Below, piece by piece: positions 61,601 to 64,000 of a stretch of DNA of 64,000 nucleotides. The position numbers were made by a program, and so were the translations under genes. The notes beneath the pieces were generated by a model, which saw only the letters and a list, made by a program, of their open reading frames with translations, did not search any database and was not told the DNA's origin. This DNA is from Arcicella gelida (GTDB lineage Bacteria; Bacteroidota; Bacteroidia; Cytophagales; Spirosomataceae): assembly GCF_034931025.1 (NCBI RefSeq), contig NZ_JAYGIL010000016.1, positions 62,001-126,000 on the forward strand. Reading direction: 5' to 3'. Positions within the stretch are counted from its first letter, which is position 1; every line of letters starts with the position of its first letter.

Positions 61601-62761
61601 ATGATTAAAAAAATTACCAGCGCTCTAAGAGTGTCTCTGTTGTTTGGATTAACAGTGCCCGCTGTGAACGTCTTTGCTCAAACTACTCGTACACCATCAC
61701 CAGTTATCCAATCGTTAATAATTACTCCAGACTCTCGTTCGGCTGCAATGGGTGATGCGGGTGTTGCGCTTTCGCCTGGAGATGGCGATGCTAACAGCAT
61801 TTTCTGGAATCCAGGAAAGATTCCTTTTTCTGGTAAAGATATGGCTGTTTCAGTATCTTACACTCCGTGGTTACGCCAGTTAGTGAATGATATGGGACTT
61901 TTGAACGCTAGTTTTTACAAAAAAATCCAAACGAATCAAGCAATTGGATTATCTGTTCATTATTTTGACCAAGGAGAGTTTCAAGCTACTAATAGTACAG
62001 GACAATCTTTAGGGAATTTTAATTCTAAAGAGTATTCAGTTTCCCTTTCTTATTCTCGTAAACTTTCTGATAAATTAGGGCTAGGAGTAAACATAAAATA
62101 CATTAATTCAGCATTGTCTCCACTTACATCAGGTACAGCTGGTACAGTTCAAGTTCAAACAGAATCAACAGTTGGTGCAGATATTGGTTTATTTCATACT
62201 TCAAAAAGAGATAAACCTTGGAACTACAACTGGGGTGTAATGATTCAAAATATTTCTGGTCGTGTTTCTTATGGTTTGAATGAATCAAACTTTATTCCAA
62301 CGAATTTTAAAGCTGGTTTTGCCGCAACGAATACAATTGACCAGCATAACAAATTAACATTAACAGCTGATATTAATAAGTTAATGGTGCCAACTCCGAA
62401 AGTAGTGAATGGTAAATTAGAACAACCTTCAACAGCCATTGGTGGAATTTTAGGCTCATTTGGAGATGCTCCGGATGGTTTTAGCGAAGAATTAAAAGAA
62501 ATCAACGTTTCTCTAGGAGCAGAATATTTATACAATGATTTGTTTGCTTTAAGAGGTGGTTATTTCTTTGAAGATGCCAGTAAAGGTGGACGCAAGTATT
62601 TTACAGCAGGTTTTGGTGTGAAATTAGAAAAGAAATTCGGTTTAGATTTCGCTTACTTAATTCCTGTATCAAGTGGAAGTCCGTTAGCACAAACGCTTAG
62701 ATTGAGCTTACACGCAAACTTTAATGCAGCTCCTAAAGTAGCTACAACTACTACAAACTAG
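61601..62761 (+). CDS. porV: Type IX secretion system outer-membrane protein PorV
   Basis: A 386-residue outer-membrane beta-barrel that shuttles T9SS cargo from the translocon to PorU. A signal peptide (LRVSLLFGLTVPAVNVFAQ) is followed by the family motif LIITPDSRSAAMGDAGVALS, WNPGKIPFSGKDMAVSVSYT and a series of alternating strands ending in LRLSLHANF. The length is typical. It has its own full-consensus promoter and terminator and lies directly after porU, as is common in Bacteroidota. Confidence 0.96.
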   Translation: MIKKITSALRVSLLFGLTVPAVNVFAQTTRTPSPVIQSLIITPDSRSAAMGDAGVALSPGDGDANSIFWNPGKIPFSGKDMAVSVSYTPWLRQLVNDMGLLNASFYKKIQTNQAIGLSVHYFDQGEFQATNSTGQSLGNFNSKEYSVSLSYSRKLSDKLGLGVNIKYINSALSPLTSGTAGTVQVQTESTVGADIGLFHTSKRDKPWNYNWGVMIQNISGRVSYGLNESNFIPTNFKAGFAATNTIDQHNKLTLTADINKLMVPTPKVVNGKLEQPSTAIGGILGSFGDAPDGFSEELKEINVSLGAEYLYNDLFALRGGYFFEDASKGGRKYFTAGFGVKLEKKFGLDFAYLIPVSSGSPLAQTLRLSLHANFNAAPKVATTTTN

Positions 62762-62797
62762 GTTCTGTAGCGTATTAAAAATATCTTTCAATAGTGA

Positions 62798-62830
62798 AAT
62801 GGCATCTCAAACGAGATGTCATTTTTTTTA
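62798..62830 (+). terminator. Terminator of porV
   Basis: AATGGCATCTC and GAGATGTCATT (one G-U pair) around a four-base loop, then eight T. It lies 37 bases after the stop codon. Confidence 0.88.
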
Positions 62831-62880
62831 GATAACATTATCAGTGACATCCAAATCCAGCAGTAATAGCGTAATAAGCA

Positions 62881-64000
62881 ATGATTTTAGACAGAGTAAA
62901 AAGCCCAGCATTTCAGACAATTAAACAAGTAGCTATTCCTAAAATAGATAGTACAATGCTATCAAATGGCATTCCTGTTCATTATATCAGTATTGGCGAA
63001 CAGCCTGTTGTTAAACTAGAAATCAGTTTTGATGCAGGTAATTGGTATGAAAAACAAAACGGAGTATCATTATTTGTGGCTAAAATGCTTGGAGAAGGAA
63101 CAACGAAATATTCTTCTTCGCAAATAAGTGCTTTTTTTGACCAGTATGGTGCATTTATTGAATTTGGTCATGGACTTGACAGAGCTAATATTACAGTTTA
63201 TGGTTTGACGAAGTATTTGCTAACGCTTTTGCCAATGGTAAAAGAGATATTAGAGAATGCCGTTTTTCCAGAAGACGAATTAGAAAAATTCAAGAAAATA
63301 CAATTACAAACACTTGAAGTAAATGCAGGGAAAACATCTTTCATTGCTAATAAAGTGTTTAGGAAAAAAGTATTTGGCGATAATCATTCTTATGGAAATT
63401 CTTTGGACGAAGAAGCTATTCAAGCTATTAATCGGAATACGTTACTAGATTTTTATCAAAATTTCTGGTTAAGCAAGAAACCCAGAATTTTTCTTTCTGG
63501 AAAAATTACAGAAACGGAAGTTAGTCTGTTAGAAGATTTTTTTGGAAAAACTAAAGTTCAGTCGATTGTAAAAGATATTTCGCTCAATAAAGTCGAGTAT
63601 GATATACTTGAAAAATCTGTACTTATCGAGAAAGAAGATTCTATTCAATCGTCGATTAGAATGGGGAAAGGAATGATGACTCGAAAGCATCCTGATTACT
63701 TCAAAATGCTAGTTTTAAATGAGACATTAGGTGGTTATTTTGGTTCAAGATTGATGAGTAATATTCGTGAAGAGAAAGGTCTTACTTATGGTATTTCTTC
63801 TAATATTGCTCCCTTTTCAAAAGCTGGATACTTTGTGATTGGCACTGATGTTAAGAGAGAAAATACTCAACAAACAATCGATGAGATTTATAAAGAAATT
63901 GATATTCTTCAAAAAGAATTAATCAAAGATGATGAATTAGAAGTAGTTAAGAATTATATGATTGGGTCTTTTGCCGGTTCATTAAATACTCCTTTTGATA
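62881..64000 (+). CDS. M16 family peptidase-like protein, 3' end outside the window
   Basis: The first 373 residues of an M16 (insulinase/pitrilysin) protein. The fold is clear: TMLSNGIPVHYISIGEQPVV, VKLEISFDAGNWYEKQNGVS, then a second half with MLVLNETLGGYFGSRLMSNI and REEKGLTYGISSNI. The zinc motif HxxEH that should follow the first helix is absent (the region reads LFVAKMLGEGTTKY), so this is a non-catalytic member. In Bacteroidota such genes usually pair with an active M16 gene, which could lie just outside the window; no signal peptide is seen. Confidence 0.9.
   Translation, partial: MILDRVKSPAFQTIKQVAIPKIDSTMLSNGIPVHYISIGEQPVVKLEISFDAGNWYEKQNGVSLFVAKMLGEGTTKYSSSQISAFFDQYGAFIEFGHGLDRANITVYGLTKYLLTLLPMVKEILENAVFPEDELEKFKKIQLQTLEVNAGKTSFIANKVFRKKVFGDNHSYGNSLDEEAIQAINRNTLLDFYQNFWLSKKPRIFLSGKITETEVSLLEDFFGKTKVQSIVKDISLNKVEYDILEKSVLIEKEDSIQSSIRMGKGMMTRKHPDYFKMLVLNETLGGYFGSRLMSNIREEKGLTYGISSNIAPFSKAGYFVIGTDVKRENTQQTIDEIYKEIDILQKELIKDDELEVVKNYMIGSFAGSLNTPFD

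Noticed and set aside
1..64000. Search for tRNA, rRNA, tmRNA and CRISPR arrays
   Set aside because: No T-loop-like GGTTCRANNCC with matching acceptor arms, no rRNA-like conserved strings and no regularly spaced direct repeats were seen by eye.

Overview
The window is AT-rich DNA from a Bacteroidota chromosome, most likely a member of the Cytophagales (relatives of Arcicella, Flectobacillus or Emticicia would fit; the genus is inference). The evidence is the type IX secretion genes porU and porV, a GldE-like gene beside ssb and mutY, GH97 and DUF4292/DUF4861/DUF6702 families, the Bacteroidota promoter form TTTG-N19-TAnnTTTG, the general lack of Shine-Dalgarno sequences, and a Bacteroidota-type IleRS. 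I found no rRNA, tRNA, CRISPR array, transposase or prophage. Coding is dense and most genes are ordinary housekeeping genes.

Region by region. 1-1056: 5' part of ileS on the minus strand, with a swapped class I signature motif. 1288-3124: four tandem paralogous cysteine-rich lipoproteins ending at a terminator. 3363-6677: an ECF-like sigma factor, an orphan polysaccharide flippase and a LacI-family repressor. 7033-17364: an eight-gene sugar-catabolism operon (GH88 unsaturated uronyl hydrolase, GH97, ROK kinase, FucP-type MFS transporter, heparinase II/III-like lyase, a YjbR protein, an esterase, DUF4861) starting at a promoter covered by a 38-bp perfect palindrome and ending at a strong hairpin. 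A closely related palindrome overlaps the promoter of the sigma gene, so the LacI protein probably controls both. There is no SusC/SusD pair here.

17690-20658 (minus): a LytTR response regulator followed by two recently duplicated LytS-type histidine kinases. 20769-30750 (minus): serS, lysC, a VapBC pair, ribH, a membrane TPR protein, the envelope cluster TPR/DUF4292/EnvC-like, and cutC. 31061-34130 (plus): DUF2795, leucyl aminopeptidase and an ATP-grasp protein. 34359-38492 (minus): mutY, ssb, gldE-like gene and a lipoprotein. 38818-42361 (plus): HU, TPR protein, a 29-residue basic mS38-like protein and RNase E/G. 42448-44911: an EVE-McrB/McrC type IV restriction system. 44898-49965 (minus): polyprenyl synthase, rhomboid protease, dxr, rseP and DUF6702.

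50126-56913 (plus): a DnaQ-type exonuclease, then nuoKLMN separated from the rest of complex I, with a GtrA-like gene. 57153-64000: a tiny repeat-containing lipoprotein, a SprT-like protein, porU, porV and the start of a non-catalytic M16 peptidase.

The most interesting items are the LacI operator pair linking a sigma gene to a SusCD-free uronide operon, the GXHH IleRS, the cysteine-rich lipoprotein array, the twin kinases with a homogenised core, the EVE-McrBC system, and a terminator-like hairpin at the start of the DUF6702 gene.
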